A DNA stretch of 64,000 nucleotides from Blastocladiella emersonii ATCC 22665. Its lineage: Eukaryota > Blastocladiomycota > Blastocladiomycetes > Blastocladiales > Blastocladiaceae. Below are positions 22,321 through 34,394 of this stretch, piece by piece. The notes beneath the pieces were generated by a model, which searched no databases, had not been told where the DNA came from, and saw nothing but the letters and a program-made list of their open reading frames with translations. Each line of letters starts with the position of its first letter. The stretch's first letter is position 1. The stretch lies in contig JANHCV010000001.1 of NCBI GenBank assembly GCA_025594325.1, positions 1,054,001-1,118,000 of the forward strand, given 5' to 3'. The position numbers and the translations under genes were made by a program.

Positions 22321-23895
22321 ATGGACCCCTACACCGCCTCGTCGCTATCGTCGCTCGGCCCTGAGGACGCCATCACCGTGGGCCCGACCGTTGTCGCGCC
22401 GCGCCCGCCCACCGTGCCCGCCGTGCGCACGCTGAGCGAAGCCGAGGTTGCGGCCGCGGTGTCCACACACGCCGCCGAGGTGACAGCGCGCATTGAGCAC
22501 GCCGTGACGAGCGACCACGCCCTGGTCGCGAAACCCGATGCCAGCAAGCCCTTCACGTCGCTCGTCGACGCCTTTGAGCGCCTCGTCCCGTTCCACGTCC
22601 TGCAGTACCCCGAAGACGACCTGCGCCGCCTGCTCGCCGGCGCGACCCCGCGCACCCGCGACACGCCGCCGTCCGCTGCCGAGACCGACGTGCTGCGCCG
22701 CGCGGGCGAGCTCGAGGCGCGCCTCGACGCGTCGTTGCGCAAGGACCTCGTCGACCCCGCCCGCGACCCCGTCTCGCTGCAGGCGCTCCAGCTGCTGCAG
22801 GAGGAGCAGCGCAACGCCAAGAACGCCGCGCAGGCCCGCCTCAGCCAGGCCCGCAACAAGTACCGCGAGGCGTCCAACCGCCTGACCTCCGCCACCACCG
22901 TCGCCGCCCCGCCGCCGCAGCGCCCCGGGCCCATGGACCGCGGCCGCACCGGCATGAAGCGCAAGGTCCAGAAGGACCCGGTCCCGCTCACCGCGGGGCC
23001 CGCGCAGCCGCAGCACCAGCCGCTACCGGGCGCCGCGCCATACCACCCGGGCTACCCGCAGCCGGGCATGACGACGTCGTACATTTCGTCGGCCGCCGCG
23101 GTCCCGCCGACCGTCCCGCACGCGACCGCGCCCGGCGGCGCCGTGCCGCAGTACATGGGCTACCCGCCGCCCTACTACGGCGCGCCCGGGCCCGCCCCCG
23201 CGCCCATGTACTCGTACGCGATGCAGTCGTACTACGCGTCCATGGCGGCGGCTGCGGCGGCTGGGAGCCCGCAGGCCGCGCCGATCCCGTCGCCCGCGGG
23301 AGCGGCTGCGCCTGTTGCGGCGAGTTCCGCACCAGCTTCGGGCATCTCGAGCCCAGCAGTGACCGTGCCGCCGACACCGCAAGTCGTCAACCCCGCCGCC
23401 ACGCAGCCGCCACCATCAACGGCCGCTACGCCCGCTCCCAGTTCGGCCATGGCTGCACCTCAACCAGGCTATCCCGCCGGCGCTCCTGCACCCGTCGCCC
23501 CGCCGCCGGGCTACCCCGCCGGTGGTCCTGCCGTCGGCGCTCAGCCAGGCTACCCCGCTGGCCCGCCGCCGGGCTACCCGCCCGCGCCGGGCATGTACGG
23601 CATGCCGATGCCGATGCCAATGATGGGCGCCTACTTCAACCCGTACCTGTACAACGCGTTTGCCCAGCGGACCGCGCCCGCGCCGGGACCGATGCAGCAA
23701 CCTGGCGTTGCGCCTGGACCACCACCGCACGCGGCCGCTCCTGTTCCCGCTCAACCCGGCGTGCCGGTTCCCGGCTACGCTCCGCCGCCGCCGCAAGCTC
23801 CCGCGGTGACGACCGCGAGCGCTGCACCGGCCCCACCACCAGCACCCACGGCCGAGCCGGCAGCGAAGCGGCAAAAGACGGACGGCGACGCATGA
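22321..23895 (+). CDS. GLTSCR1-domain protein, putative SWI/SNF (ncBAF-type) subunit
   Basis: A single exon encodes 524 residues. Residues about 78-160 carry the GLTSCR1/BICRA conserved region: PFTSLVDAFERLVPFHVLQY, followed by a Asp/Leu-rich helix. In animals and some fungi this domain docks on the BRD9-containing form of the SWI/SNF remodeller. A Gln/Arg/Lys coiled-coil-like helix (about 155-190) and a basic patch MKRKVQK follow. The second half is low complexity: Pro/Ala/Gly/Tyr-rich with repeated PGYPAG-type units and Met-rich stretches, ending in AKRQKTDGDA, a plausible nuclear signal. The tail is likely disordered. Domain assignment is good; complex membership is inferred from the family. 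Confidence 0.78.
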   Translation: MDPYTASSLSSLGPEDAITVGPTVVAPRPPTVPAVRTLSEAEVAAAVSTHAAEVTARIEHAVTSDHALVAKPDASKPFTSLVDAFERLVPFHVLQYPEDDLRRLLAGATPRTRDTPPSAAETDVLRRAGELEARLDASLRKDLVDPARDPVSLQALQLLQEEQRNAKNAAQARLSQARNKYREASNRLTSATTVAAPPPQRPGPMDRGRTGMKRKVQKDPVPLTAGPAQPQHQPLPGAAPYHPGYPQPGMTTSYISSAAAVPPTVPHATAPGGAVPQYMGYPPPYYGAPGPAPAPMYSYAMQSYYASMAAAAAAGSPQAAPIPSPAGAAAPVAASSAPASGISSPAVTVPPTPQVVNPAATQPPPSTAATPAPSSAMAAPQPGYPAGAPAPVAPPPGYPAGGPAVGAQPGYPAGPPPGYPPAPGMYGMPMPMPMMGAYFNPYLYNAFAQRTAPAPGPMQQPGVAPGPPPHAAAPVPAQPGVPVPGYAPPPPQAPAVTTASAAPAPPPAPTAEPAAKRQKTDGDA

Positions 23896-23950
23896 CGACG
23901 ACGACGATGGATGAATGAAACGTGTTATACTTGTATTTTTCTCGCCTCTC

Positions 23951-26673
23951 TCAATCCAGCGACACCATACGATCGAAAGACGCGTCCCAGCTCGCGTCCT
24001 CCTCGGCCACCACCGGCGGCATCGCCGGCGCGCCCGCAGCGCCCACGAGCGCCGCGTGCGACAGGCTCGAGTACGGCGCGGTCCCCGGCGTCGCCGTGGG
24101 CGACATCAGGTACCCCGCCCCGGCCCCGCAATCGATCCCGCCGCCCATCGACGGCGTCCCGAAATCGAACGCGGACGCGTGCCGGCGGAGCCCCGGGCGC
24201 ACGGGTGGCGCGGGGGTCGGGAGCCACGCGGCGGTGGAGGTGGTCGGGTTCGGGCTGTAGGACCACGACGGGTCGGTGTCGCCGAGGAACGGCGGCGGGG
24301 ACATGGCCGGGACACCACTGCCGTTGGCGAAGGACGTGTGGCTGGCCCATGCCGGCGGGAGGTCCGGGCTCGCGAGCGGCGTCGCGGACGCGGAGGACGG
24401 CGCGGCCCAGGAGAAGTCGGACGACGACGATGACGAGGACGCGCGGAGGCCCGAGCCAACACCGCTGCGCGGGGTGCGGGACGGGTACTGGTCGGCAGTC
24501 GTCCACGCGGCCGGGTGGTGGTGGTGGTGGTGGTGGGTGTGGTGGGCGGGCGGCGCGCGGCGGATACACGGGCGCTTGGTCGCGGGGAGCCACAGGTCCT
24601 CGATCCGCGGGCGCGCGGGCATCGCGTTCTCGTTGCCGCTGCCGTTGTTCGAGGGCGTCGGCGGTGGGGCGGGGAGCGCGGATCCCGCGAACGACGGCGC
24701 CGTGTGCGCACGGACGAGCGCGGGCGGGGTCGGTGTCGACAGGACGCCGAACGGGCGCGACGGGTAGCCGAACCCAAACCCAAACCCAAACGCGGCAGCG
24801 CGGGCCGGGGACGAAGCGGTCGCGGGCCGACCGAGCGAAATGTGCGGCGACCGCTGGCCGAGGATGACAGGGGGCGACGGCGGGGCGACCGTGTCGAGGG
24901 CGGGGTCCGTGAGGAGCTGGCGCAGGCGGTCCTCGAGCTCGTTAGGCGTGGCGAGCGCCGTGGACGCGAGCACGGCCGAGGCCAGGATCATGTCGGCGGG
25001 TGCGGGCGGCGACGCGTCGTCGATCGGGAGCAGCGGCGACATGGGCGGCGAGTAGTCGGTCGACGCGATCCCCTGCGACGAGCCGCCCCACGAGACGAGG
25101 TCCAGGTCGTCGTCGAGCAGTGACTGGCTCACGGCGTCGGCGCACGCGGTGGGCGGCGGCGGCGGTGGGAGGTGAACGGGCGCGGCGAGGTGGATGGAGG
25201 TGGGCGGCACGGGGACCGGGTCCATGTCCATGGTTTGGGATTGCGGGGCGGGGGCGGGGGCGGCGAGGGCGGGCGGCTCGACCTTGACGGGGACGACGGG
25301 CACGAGTTTGGGCGCGGGCTTCCAGTCGCGGGGCGCGAGCACGATCCGCTTCGGCTGCGGCTTTGGCGGCACCGGCGTCGCGGGAAGCGCCGGCGACGGA
25401 CGCGCAGCAGCAGCGCCCGTCCACTTGACGCCGTGCGCGGCCGTCGAGCACGGCATGACGAGCACGACGCCCTCATCGATCTCGCGCGCCGGCGTACGCG
25501 CGCGCGTTTCGGACGGCATCACGGGGGTCTCGGCCGTGACAATCGACTCGCGGCGGAGCACCGGGTTACTCTTGGTCCCCGCGACAGTCACGACGGACTG
25601 CGGCGTGCGATCGGGGACACGGCGGACAGCGAGCCGCGTCGCGCACGCGGCGCAGAACCACGTCGCGCCCTTGGCCGCGTCGGGCGTGCACTCGCTGTGC
25701 GTCCACGCCGAGCACGCGTCGCACCGGCGCAGCGACGCGTCGGGGGCGTCGTGCGCGACGGGGGAGGGGCACGCGCAGTACACGGTGCGGCGGGCCGGTG
25801 CCGCCGAGGCGGAGGACGCGGACGATTCGGCGTCGTCGGACCCTGCGGACATGGCGCTGCGGGCGAGGGCCGACGTGGGACCCGCGCGTTTCCGAGCGCC
25901 GGTGCCGTCGGCCGCCTTGCGCGGTTTGGCAGCGGATCGGCGCGCTGCAGCGCTCGCACCAGCGGCCCCGGCGGCGCGCAGGGCGAACGGGCGCGCGCAG
26001 TTGGGCAGGTGGGCCTCGAAGCCCGACCGCGCCTTCCACCGGTGCGTGCACCCGCGGCACACGAACGGTTTGAAGGTGCCGGGGCTGTGGTTGAGGCCGA
26101 CGCGGTGGTCCTCCTATCAACGGGTACACGCGTCAATGGTCGTGGTCCATGGTGTGCATTGCATCGAGTGGTGGTGCGCCGCAGCGGGCCGGGTGGGAGC
26201 GGGCGGGAGGGCAAGGGGATCACGGCGAGGATCAGCGGTGGGAGCGGATGGCGCGCGAATCTGGGCGTGCCGTGTCGCACGCCGCCCGCCCCGCCCCGCA
26301 TGGTGTCATCGTGAATGCATGCGCCCGCGCCTCCGTGCGTGCCCACACGCCGCCGCCCCCAACGCGCGGCGGCGATCCGCCAAGGAGAGAGAAGGGGAAG
26401 AAGGAAACGTACCTCGGTCAAGACGTAGTCGGGATCGCCGCGGGTCCCCGAGCCCGTGGCCCGCGGGCGGGTCGCCGCGCGGCCGGATCGTGGTGGCGGC
26501 ATCGCCTCGCTGGCCGATGGCGCGGCGGGAGCTGCGGTGGTGGTCGTTGGTGCGGGAGCAGCAGGGGTATGAGCTCGTGGCGGGACCAGCGACGGCGAGA
26601 CCACGAGCGCGGGGGAGACGACGAGCGGCGCAACGGCAACGACGGCGGACGGAGGCGCGTAGGGTAGCGACAT
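23951..26673 (-). CDS. PHD-finger protein with an N-terminal C2HC zinc finger
   Basis: Two exons, 26673-26413 and 26113-23951, are joined over a 299-bp GTACGT...GATAG intron, giving 807 residues. Immediately after the junction a C2HC finger is seen (CRGC, twelve residues, then HLPNC). A PHD finger follows (about residues 185-230: CACP, CDAC, WTHSEC, FCAAC), the usual reader of histone H3 tails. The remainder is Pro/Ser/Thr-rich and includes a run of seven His residues and repeated GFGF. It ends WDASFDRMVSLD, 55 bp from the convergent GLTSCR1-domain gene. The first exon is Ala/Pro-rich without a domain; its start at 26673 is the first ATG before that frame. A chromatin or transcription role is inferred; no enzymatic domain is present. 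Confidence 0.75.
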
Positions 26674-28675
26674 GGTGCGATGGGGGTGCGCGCAGGGGAA
26701 TGAATCGGGGGAGGAACGAAGGGCTGGGTTGGGTGTATGCGCGCGAGCAGGGGAGCGTGAGCGGCGCCGCGTTGCGAGGAGATGGTGCGGCGGCAGCGGG
26801 CAGCAAGGAGTCAGAGGCCCGATGCTGCTCCAGCAAGGTGCAGAAGAGGGCCGGGAGGGCGAGGGTGGGCAACGTGGACAAGGCCGCCCAGCACGAGGCC
26901 GGCACAGGGGGTTACGCCAGGGGGATTGCTTGCTGCCAGAGCGCCCAGTGTGGGTCGCCGGTGCGGGGGAGGATGAGGGCCGTGAAAGAGGAGGAGGATG
27001 GGGAGAGAGAGCGCCGTGCTTGTATGCAGCCGCGCACACGGGCGATGCCGATCCCTTGGTCGGCCGAGGGCGCCGAGGTCGCTGCCGGCGTGGCGGAACC
27101 CGGAGCTGTGAGTCGTGTGCGTCCGCGCCTGCGCTGCACGATGCAGGCGGTGCTGGTCGGTGATGTGATGTGGTAGGGGACGGGAGCGCGGAGAGCGGAG
27201 AGAAGCAGTCGAAGAATCGGGCCGAATGCGATAGCAGGCCCAGTTGTCTCAGTGACAGCCTCAGCTTCGTTCGCTCGCTCGCGGATTTAGCCCACCGTGT
27301 TGATTCGACGTCGAGTTCGAGGCCTCAACATCACGGCGTAGCGCAACAAGCATCCGCGGCAGCGGCGGATCCCACGGCGCGGACCTGATGAAGAGGCGGC
27401 GGCAGCGGTCCCACCGTCCGCGTGGGCACGGACTCGCGCTCTCATGTGGTGATCGGCGCTGTGGCCGCCGGTCGTGGCGCGGCTCGAATACGCTGATCAT
27501 GATGCGATACTGCGCGCATGGTCGGCTTCGCGGCCGTGGGATCCGGCATTGCGATAGTGACATCGAGAGTAGAGTCGCTGCTGCGCTCGCGAACGTTCGC
27601 GCGCTCAGCTCGGCGGGCCGGCAGCTGCTCAGCACGCGAGCGATCGGCCGCGTTCACGCGCGCGATCTCGCCCGTGGGAACCGTCGTTGTCGTTCATGTG
27701 CCTCGCAGCGTGGCTGCGGTGGGAGTTCTCGTCCAACGAGCGCATCGACACGCGTTCCAGAGAAGCCAGCGTGGCTCGTGCTCTCGAGCTCGCGGAAAAT
27801 ATTTTGCCCGGCATAAAATAGCAACACCAGATGCGATCCTGCGAATTCCTCTCTTCGCCTTAACCAGAGCACTCATCAGCAACCTTAGGGGTGCAAAAAA
27901 CGCGTGCGAACGGTCGGCGGCCGAACGCGTCGCGCAGTGCGAGACACGCGCGCGAGACAAAACGCGTGGCGCGCGTGAAAAGTGGACTCAAGCACGTGAG
28001 CTCCAAGTGACCTCGTCGCCGCGCGAAGAGGCTGGAGGGCGGGCGCGGCTCGCGGATCGATCCCGGACGCGGTCGCTCGATTTTTTCACGGGCGTGTTCA
28101 GTCGTCACCGAACAAGCGGTCTGGAAGAGCAACGCATAGAGAGAACTCAGTGGAAAAAATTTCATGGCCGAGGCAGGGGTCCTGGCCGAGGGGAACGGGG
28201 CTGGCCGGGTTAAGCTCAAGCTTCGCGCACTCAAACCGAGGCGGCAGGGACTGATGAAGAACAGTTCTACAACTAGCACGATGCCGTGAAGTCAGTCTCG
28301 GTGAACATGCGAGCGGGAGAAGCCGAAGGAAACGTACCGGGAGGGGCAAGGGCGGAGCAGCGCAGCAGCGATGAGGGCGCGGGACAGTGGCGAGCCGTGC
28401 GCAGCAGCAAACGTGCGCCGTACAAGCACTCCCGTGAGAAAATTAATGATCGAGCAGTGCGGGAGAGTGGGCTGCGCAGAGCTCGGGCTCAGCAGCGCAC
28501 CGAGCGAAAAAGCCCAGCGAGACGGATCAGGTGAGCGTCAGCTGAGGGTCGCGAGGCGTGTTTTGTCTCCCGTCTCGCAGCTTCCCAGTCCTCGTCAGTC
28601 AGAGCTCTGCGCAAAAGTCGCCAAGTCGTCTATCTCAGTTCCCACACACGCCATATCAGCCGCGCCCCCCTGTCC
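26674..28675. other. Two-kilobase intergenic region
   Basis: It contains the PHD-gene promoter and the PSD 3' flank. Open frames are Arg/Ala-rich and look like GC artefacts. One minus-strand frame from ATG 28165 to 27860 (101 codons) starts with a hydrophobic stretch, MKFFPLSSLYALLF, that resembles a signal peptide, but the rest is compositionally noisy, so it is not called. No RNA gene was recognised. Confidence 0.4.
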
Positions 28676-31624
28676 TCACGGGTGCTGCCATCCGGCCTTG
28701 TGCCCGATCGACATACCGACGCGGACCAGGGTCTCGAGTTTGCGGCTCGAGTTGGCGACGAGGTCGGCGTCGAGCTCGATGCGGCCGGGCTCGAATAGCA
28801 CGATTATGGTCGACCCGCCGAACGCAAAGTACCCCTGCTCGTCCATGCGGGCGACGCGCTGGCCCTCGGTCGTCGTGTGCACGATCGAGCCCACCATCAT
28901 GGCGCCGATCGCGACGAAGGCGACGGTGCCGAAATGGTCGCTCGCGATGGTCGTCACGGTACGCTTGTTCTCGAGGTACACGTCGACGGCGCTGCGGATC
29001 GCCATCGGGTTGACGGTGAAGTAGCTTCCGGCGACGTCGGCCGTGGGGCCCACGACGCCGTCGACCGGGTGATGGAACCGGTGGTAGTCCTGCGGCGCGA
29101 GGCGGAAGATGACGAGCGACCCGCCGGCGTACCGGTTGGCGAGGGACTCGGAGTTGAGCAGGCCCGCGAGGGTGAAGTTGCGGCCCTTGATCCACAGCTC
29201 GCGCGCCGCGTCGATGGTCGGGAACGCCATGAGCCGGCAGTCGGCCGCGGACACGGCCACCTCGGGGAACTTGCTGCCGAGCGTGCGCGCGCCCGGCTTG
29301 AGCTTGCGGTAGAAGAACTCGTTGAAGTTCTTGAACGAGTCGAGCGGGTCGAGGATCTCGTCGCGGTTGAGGTTGTGGTACTTGATGAATTTCGGGATCT
29401 CGGCCACGGACTTCGGGTCCGTGTACTTTACGCCCTGCTTGACCGACATGCTGTGCAGCATCTTGCGCACCTTGGCCGTCTCGACGGCCGACCCGCCGCC
29501 CGCACGGTACAGCATGCGGATCCCGAGCCGCACGAACGTCGGGATCTTCTCCTCAAGGACCTGCCCGTTGTCGCGGTTGACGACGATGATGTTGGCGCTG
29601 TCGGCGCCGATCGAGTACTCGCCGCGCGTCAGCTTGTGCACCAGCTTGGTCAGGCCCTTGCGCGACGACTGGTTCTCGGTCACGAACCCGCCCATCATGA
29701 GCGACTCGGTCTCGACCTCCGCCGCTTCGCGCGCCGTCGTGAGACTACACGTCCTCGTGCGACGCATTAGCCGTGCTCTCGCTCACAAACCGGGGACCAC
29801 GACGTACCAGTGCTCGAGGTGCGGCACGACATCCGCGTCGTCCTTGAACCACGCGGGGCACGACGGGCATTTGGCGAGCCCGACGAGCACCGTGTCGGAC
29901 GTGAGCACGCCGAACAACTGGTCGATGATGGACAGCGCCTCGGCCGTTGTCAGGTCGGCGTCGCGGGGCTTGCCGCGCGACGCGTACGCCGCGTCGAGCG
30001 CCTCGTCCTCGACTTCGGGGCCGCCGAGCGCTTCCTACACGCACATGTCATGGGGAGGGTGAGTGGTCGCCTCGCTGGGCTTCGAGCGAATGAGTGCACG
30101 TACCAGCAGCGTGACAAGCTCATCGCTCGAAATCTGTCCATCGCCATTCTCGTCAAATTTGGCAAGCAAGCTCGACCAGATGCCGGCGCGGACCTCGGCA
30201 ATCGGGCGGTACACGGCGCGGATCGCGACGGACGCGGGGGTGCGCAAGACCGTAGCGTGCTCGGTGCTGACGGCGAGCGGGAGCGTGAGCACGTCCGGGT
30301 GGCGGCCGGCGCGGAGGTCGGCGACGGCGACCTCGGCCTGCCCGATGAAGTCGTTGGACGTGAACTTGTCGGCGTCGTAGACGGAGATGGTCACGGGCCA
30401 CGAGGTCGCGAGCACTGTCACGGGCAGCACGACGCGCTGGTTCCACACCGGGTCCAGGTTGTGGTTGATGGTCCGCGTGCGGTGGCAACGGTCGCCGAGC
30501 GTCACGACGGCGAACGGGTCCATGTCGAAGGTGGCTACGCGAAGGGTACGCTGGAGGTCAGACAACGGGGAGGCGACGGGCGTCGAGGATAGGCGTACTC
30601 TTGGTCACGGCGCGGATCGGTGGCAGGTTGTTGGCGCCAATCACTAGATCGGAGTCGCGAGAGTCAGGGTGCGTTTACACGAGCACGGTGAAATGAGAGG
30701 ATACGAACCGTCCACGACGAGCAGGCCGTCGAGGTCCTTGGAGATGTTCCCGCGATGGCGACGGGCTACAGGGAGCGCGAGTTGAGCGCACAAACCACGA
30801 CACCGCGAAACCCATCATAGGGTACCAGGAGCCGACGAGATAGTCGACCCGACCTCATCGAGCGCGCCGAGGGAGAGCGACCCGATGAGCGAAGTCAACA
30901 GTCCCTCGTCGCCCACGACGCCGGCGCGGACCTGGATGTCGCCCGTGACGGACGAGCCCGGGTTGCGCTGGAGGAGCTTGAACCAGGGCGCCGAGTCGCG
31001 GTCCGCGTCCGTGACCGTGTTGGGGTCGCCGGGGAAGCGGGTGCGCAGGATCTCCTCGAGCTTGAGGTAGCACACGCCGAGAAAGTCGTTGGGCCGCATG
31101 ATGTCGTGGTCCCACACGGTCAGCTTGAGCGAGAGCGGGACGGGCGTCGGCAGCGGGCTAGACGGGTCGAAAGGGTCAGCCGCGTCGTGGGGCAAGATGG
31201 GGAGGAGTGGCCGGCGTATTTACAAGGTGATGACCTCGTCCCAGTCGGGGTTCAGCGACTTCTTGATGACCTTGGTCTTGGCCTTGGTGGCGCCAAACTC
31301 GACGATCACAAACGGGTCGGAGAAGCCTGGTCCGGGGCGGTCAGTCGGATTCGAGCGGAGCGGATAGAGTGCAGCAGGATGGCGCAGCAGCACGACGCAC
31401 CGTTGGGGTCCTTGGCAGCGAGCCCGCGGCCGCGGATGACTGGTTGGCGGCCGAGCAAGGCAAGTGCGCGCAGTTACATGTAGATTACATTTGGTCCATA
31501 GAGCATCAGGCGAGTCGCAAAGAGGGAGAGCGGGAGGAGTGTGTGTGGCACAGTCAGTTGTCGTTCGATGCAGCCAGCGCGCGATGCGATGCCACGCACT
31601 CTGAATGACGAGCGTAGCAGTCAT
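28676..31624 (-). CDS. PSD2: Phosphatidylserine decarboxylase with two C2 domains and an EF-hand
   Basis: Nine exons: 31624-31600, 31439-31401, 31326-31224, 31157-30826, 30765-30709, 30643-30599, 30534-30104, 30034-29808 and 29744-28676, encoding 775 residues. It makes phosphatidylethanolamine from phosphatidylserine on endomembranes. The first C2 domain (about 1-110) contains RGRGLAAKDPNGFSDPFV. The second (about 190-290) contains MDPFAVVTLG and NLDPVWNQ. A canonical EF-hand DENGDGQISSDE follows (about 330-342), then a Cys-pair/His/Cys motif CPSCPAW...HLEHC. The decarboxylase has HRFHHPVDG and the self-cleavage site FGGST near residue 730, where Ser becomes the pyruvoyl group. This is the Psd2 (endomembrane) layout, not mitochondrial Psd1. 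Start 31624 is the first ATG after a TATA-like element at 32016-32023. All nine joins keep phase. Confidence 0.92.
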
Positions 31625-32078
31625 GGCGTCGTCGTGGTCGGGTTGCCGCAGGTGGTCGAGCGAGGAAGCGGACGAGGAGGAGTGGGAGTGGGTCGAGCGG
31701 TCGGAGGATCCCTTGGCCCGTCGCGAGTGCACGGCTCGGGCGAGGGCGCGGTACGTGGAGGTGATGCGATGAATGGTGGCGATGAGGGACGGGAGGAGAG
31801 AGAGCGGGTTCCCCTTGCAAGTCCCGCAGCGTGGGCCGGAGGGGGAGGGGCTGCGGGTACGGAAGCAGGGAGAGGCGCAGTGCCGCAGGTGCGCCGCGCC
31901 GCCGAGGCGGTGCCCAGGTAGGCCGCTTCTCTCTCCGCTGACCCAGCCGCTGACCCTTCTCTCGGAAGCTCGGGTGCGACGCAAGCTAGAGGCGCGCGTG
32001 ATTGATGATCAAGAGAATTTATGGCACACGGGATCGGGGGGTTAATTACAGGGTAGCGAGCGAGCGGGCGGGCGGGCG
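31625..32078. promoter_or_regulatory. Promoter and leader of the PSD gene
   Basis: A minus-strand CATAAATT at 32016-32023 is the likely TATA element. No minus-strand ATG occurs between it and 31624, implying a leader of about 350 nt. The in-frame sequence upstream of 31624 is open but lacks an ATG. Confidence 0.5.
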
Positions 32079-32474
32079 TCACGACGAGAAGAGCTGGGCG
32101 TGCGGAAACTGCAGCTGGATCAGGTCGTTGAGCACGTCGAGGTCGACCGTGTTGGGCCACGAGCGGTACGACTGCATGCGCACGGTCCCGTCGGCCTCGG
32201 CCTCGCCGACCACCTCCATGAACGCCGTCTCTGGCGGGATCGCCTGGTTGAGGTGCACCGTGACGCGGCCCTGGTCGGCCGTGATGAGGATCGCCTGATG
32301 GGGGCTGTTCATCTACACAGGTGTGGAGGTGTGAGTGAGTGCAAGTCCCCACGGTCCTCCTCTCACAGCAGAGATGCGCACCGACTCGACGCGGCCGGGC
32401 AGGACCACCGTCTTGCCGACAAACTGGCTCAGCATGGCCGCGTTGACGCGGAAGTAGGATTTGCTCTCATCCAT
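32079..32474 (-). CDS. RFA3: Replication protein A 14-kDa subunit
   Basis: Two exons, 32474-32382 and 32312-32079 (69-bp GTGCGC...TGTAG intron), encode 108 residues, the usual size of RPA14/Rfa3. The smallest RPA subunit is an OB fold that trimerises with RPA32 and RPA70 to coat single-stranded DNA in replication and repair. Conserved features include RVNAAMLSQFVGKTVVLPGRV in the first strands, ITADQGRVTVHL, FMEVVGEAEADGTVR, and the C-terminal helix NTVDLDVLNDLIQLQFPHAQLF, which forms the trimer bundle. The gene is divergent from succinate-CoA ligase beta with 338 bp between starts. Confidence 0.88.
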
Positions 32475-32812
32475 GTTGTTGATGATGCGTTGCAGGTTGT
32501 GTCTGGTAGGGAGAGAGAGGAGGGACCGAGAGCGTTGGGAGTCAACGGCCGCCCGACCGACCGACCGGCCGAGCGCGGTGAGTCGGTCCCGTCCGGTTTT
32601 CGCGTGGCGACGGGAGTGGCAGTGCGAGACAGAAGCGGGCACGTGGCGATGGGGATCCCGCCCAAACCGGGTTTTCGCGCACACAACACGGTCTGTGGGC
32701 GCCGCCGCCGCGGGCCCGGTCGGACGCGCGCCGGCCGCTCTTCCCCCTCCTCGACCACGGCGGCGGTGTCAGGGTCCTGCTCGTTGAACCGTCCTCGTCG
32801 CCGATCACCGCC
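32475..32812. other. Shared promoter RPA14 / succinate-CoA ligase
   Basis: A 338-bp GC-rich divergent promoter. No TATA box or repeated site was noticed. Confidence 0.4.
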
Positions 32813-34394
32813 ATGTTCCGCTCCGCCGCCTCCCGTCTCGCTGCCGTCACGCGGGTAACGTGTCCCCGCACACCATGCATCAACCGGATCGGGTCGCCGC
32901 TGCTCTCGTGCTGCTTCTGCTGCTACGCTGGCTGCTCTGAACGCCGCGAACACCATGTGAGAGCCCACGGTTGCAATGGTCGCGCCGTGATGGGGTTCCT
33001 CGACTTGCACCGCTTGGCAGCTCGCTCGCCGTGCCAGACCCTCGAGAGTCAACCAACAGCCAGAGCAGCACGAGAAGCAGCGCGGACGGCCCGATCCGCC
33101 CAGGAAACCGTGCCTAACCCCTCGCCAACCCACCCTCTAGCCCGCCATCGCGGCCCAGAAGCGCAACCTCTCGGTGCACGAGTACATCTCGGCCGACGTG
33201 CTGCGCCAGCATGGCGTCAAGGTGCCGCGCGGCGGCGTCGCCCACACGGCCGAGGAGGCCGCCGAGGTGGCGCGCCAGCTCGCCACCGACGACCTGGTCA
33301 TCAAGGCCCAGGTGCTGGCCGGCGGCCGCGGCAAGGGTCACTTCACCTCGGGCCTGCAGGGCGGCGTCAAGGTGTGCTACGAGGCCGCCGAGATCCCCGC
33401 CTACGCCAAGCAGATGCTCGGCTCCACCCTCATCACCAAGCAGACGGGCGCCGCCGGCAAGCCCTGCAACACCGTCTACGTCGTCGAGCGCCTCTACCCG
33501 CGCCGCGAATACTACTTTGCCATCCTCATGGACCGCAAGTACCAGGGCCCCGTCCTCGTCGGCTCCAACCAGGGTGGTGTCGACATCGAGACCGTCGCCG
33601 CTGCCACCCCCGACGCCATCAAGACCATGCCCATCGACATCCAGACCGGTCTGTCGCGCGAGCAGGCCCGCCAGTTTGCCCGCGACATGGGCTTCCCGAC
33701 CAAGGCCGTCGACGACGCCGCCGAGACCTTCATCAAGCTCTACGACGTGTTCATCTCCAAGGACGCCACCATGGTCGAGATCAACCCCCTCGCCGAGGTC
33801 TCCACCGGCGAGGTCGTGTGCATGGACGCCAAGGTCTCGTTCGACGACAACGCCGACTTCCGCCAGGCCGACGTGTTCCAGCTCCGCGACACGACCCAGG
33901 AGGACCCGCGCGAGGTCAAGGCCGCCGAGGCCAAGCTCAACTACATTGGCCTCGACGGCAACATTGGCTGCCTCGTCAACGGCGCCGGCCTCGCCATGGC
34001 CACCATGGACATCATCAAGCTCAACGGCGGCGACCCCGCCAACTTCCTCGACGTCGGCGGCTCCGCCACCACCCAGCAGGTGACCGACGCCTTCAAGATC
34101 ATCTCGTCGGACCCGCGCGTCTCGGCCATCCTCGTCAACATCTTCGGCGGCATCATGCGCTGCGACGTGATCGCCCAGGGCGTCATCGAGGCGTGCCAGA
34201 CCCTCGACCTCTCGATCCCCCTCATTGTCCGCCTCCAGGGCACCAAGGTCGACGAGGCCAAGAAGCTCATCCGCGAGTCGGGCCTCAAGATCGTGTCCGA
34301 GGACGACCTCGACGAGGCCGCCAAGAAGGCCGTCGCCCTCTCCAAGATCACCCAGATCGCCCGCGAGGCCGACGTCAACGTCACCTTCGGCTAA
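32813..34394 (+). CDS. LSC2: Succinate-CoA ligase beta subunit, mitochondrial
   Basis: A tiny first exon (32813-32854, 14 codons, [14 protein letters not shown]) encodes most of a mitochondrial presequence and is spliced over 286 bp to the main exon 33141-34394; total 431 residues. With the alpha subunit it interconverts succinyl-CoA and succinate with ATP or GTP in the TCA cycle. An ATP-grasp fold is evident: [32 protein letters not shown], and a metal-binding VEINPLAE. The C-terminal CoA-ligase domain carries [15 protein letters not shown] and [11 protein letters not shown]. The nucleotide preference is not determined. Codons are almost all C/G-ending, as in highly expressed genes. An extra small exon inside the long intron cannot be excluded. 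Confidence 0.95.

Noticed and set aside
24500-24560. GTG-repeat tract as a possible microsatellite
   Set aside because: It encodes the poly-His run of the PHD-finger protein in frame, so it is treated as coding.
27860-28165. 101-codon minus-strand frame with a signal-peptide-like start
   Set aside because: Only the first 20 residues look plausible; the rest is Arg-rich noise. Not strong enough to call.
27518-28213. 231-codon plus-strand frame in the 2-kb gap
   Set aside because: Arg/Ser/Ala-rich without domains; codon use does not resemble the real genes nearby.
31625-31984. N-terminal extension of the PSD protein up to 31984
   Set aside because: The open frame has no ATG upstream of 31624 (it would begin with TTG), and a TATA-like element lies just upstream, so it is taken as leader.
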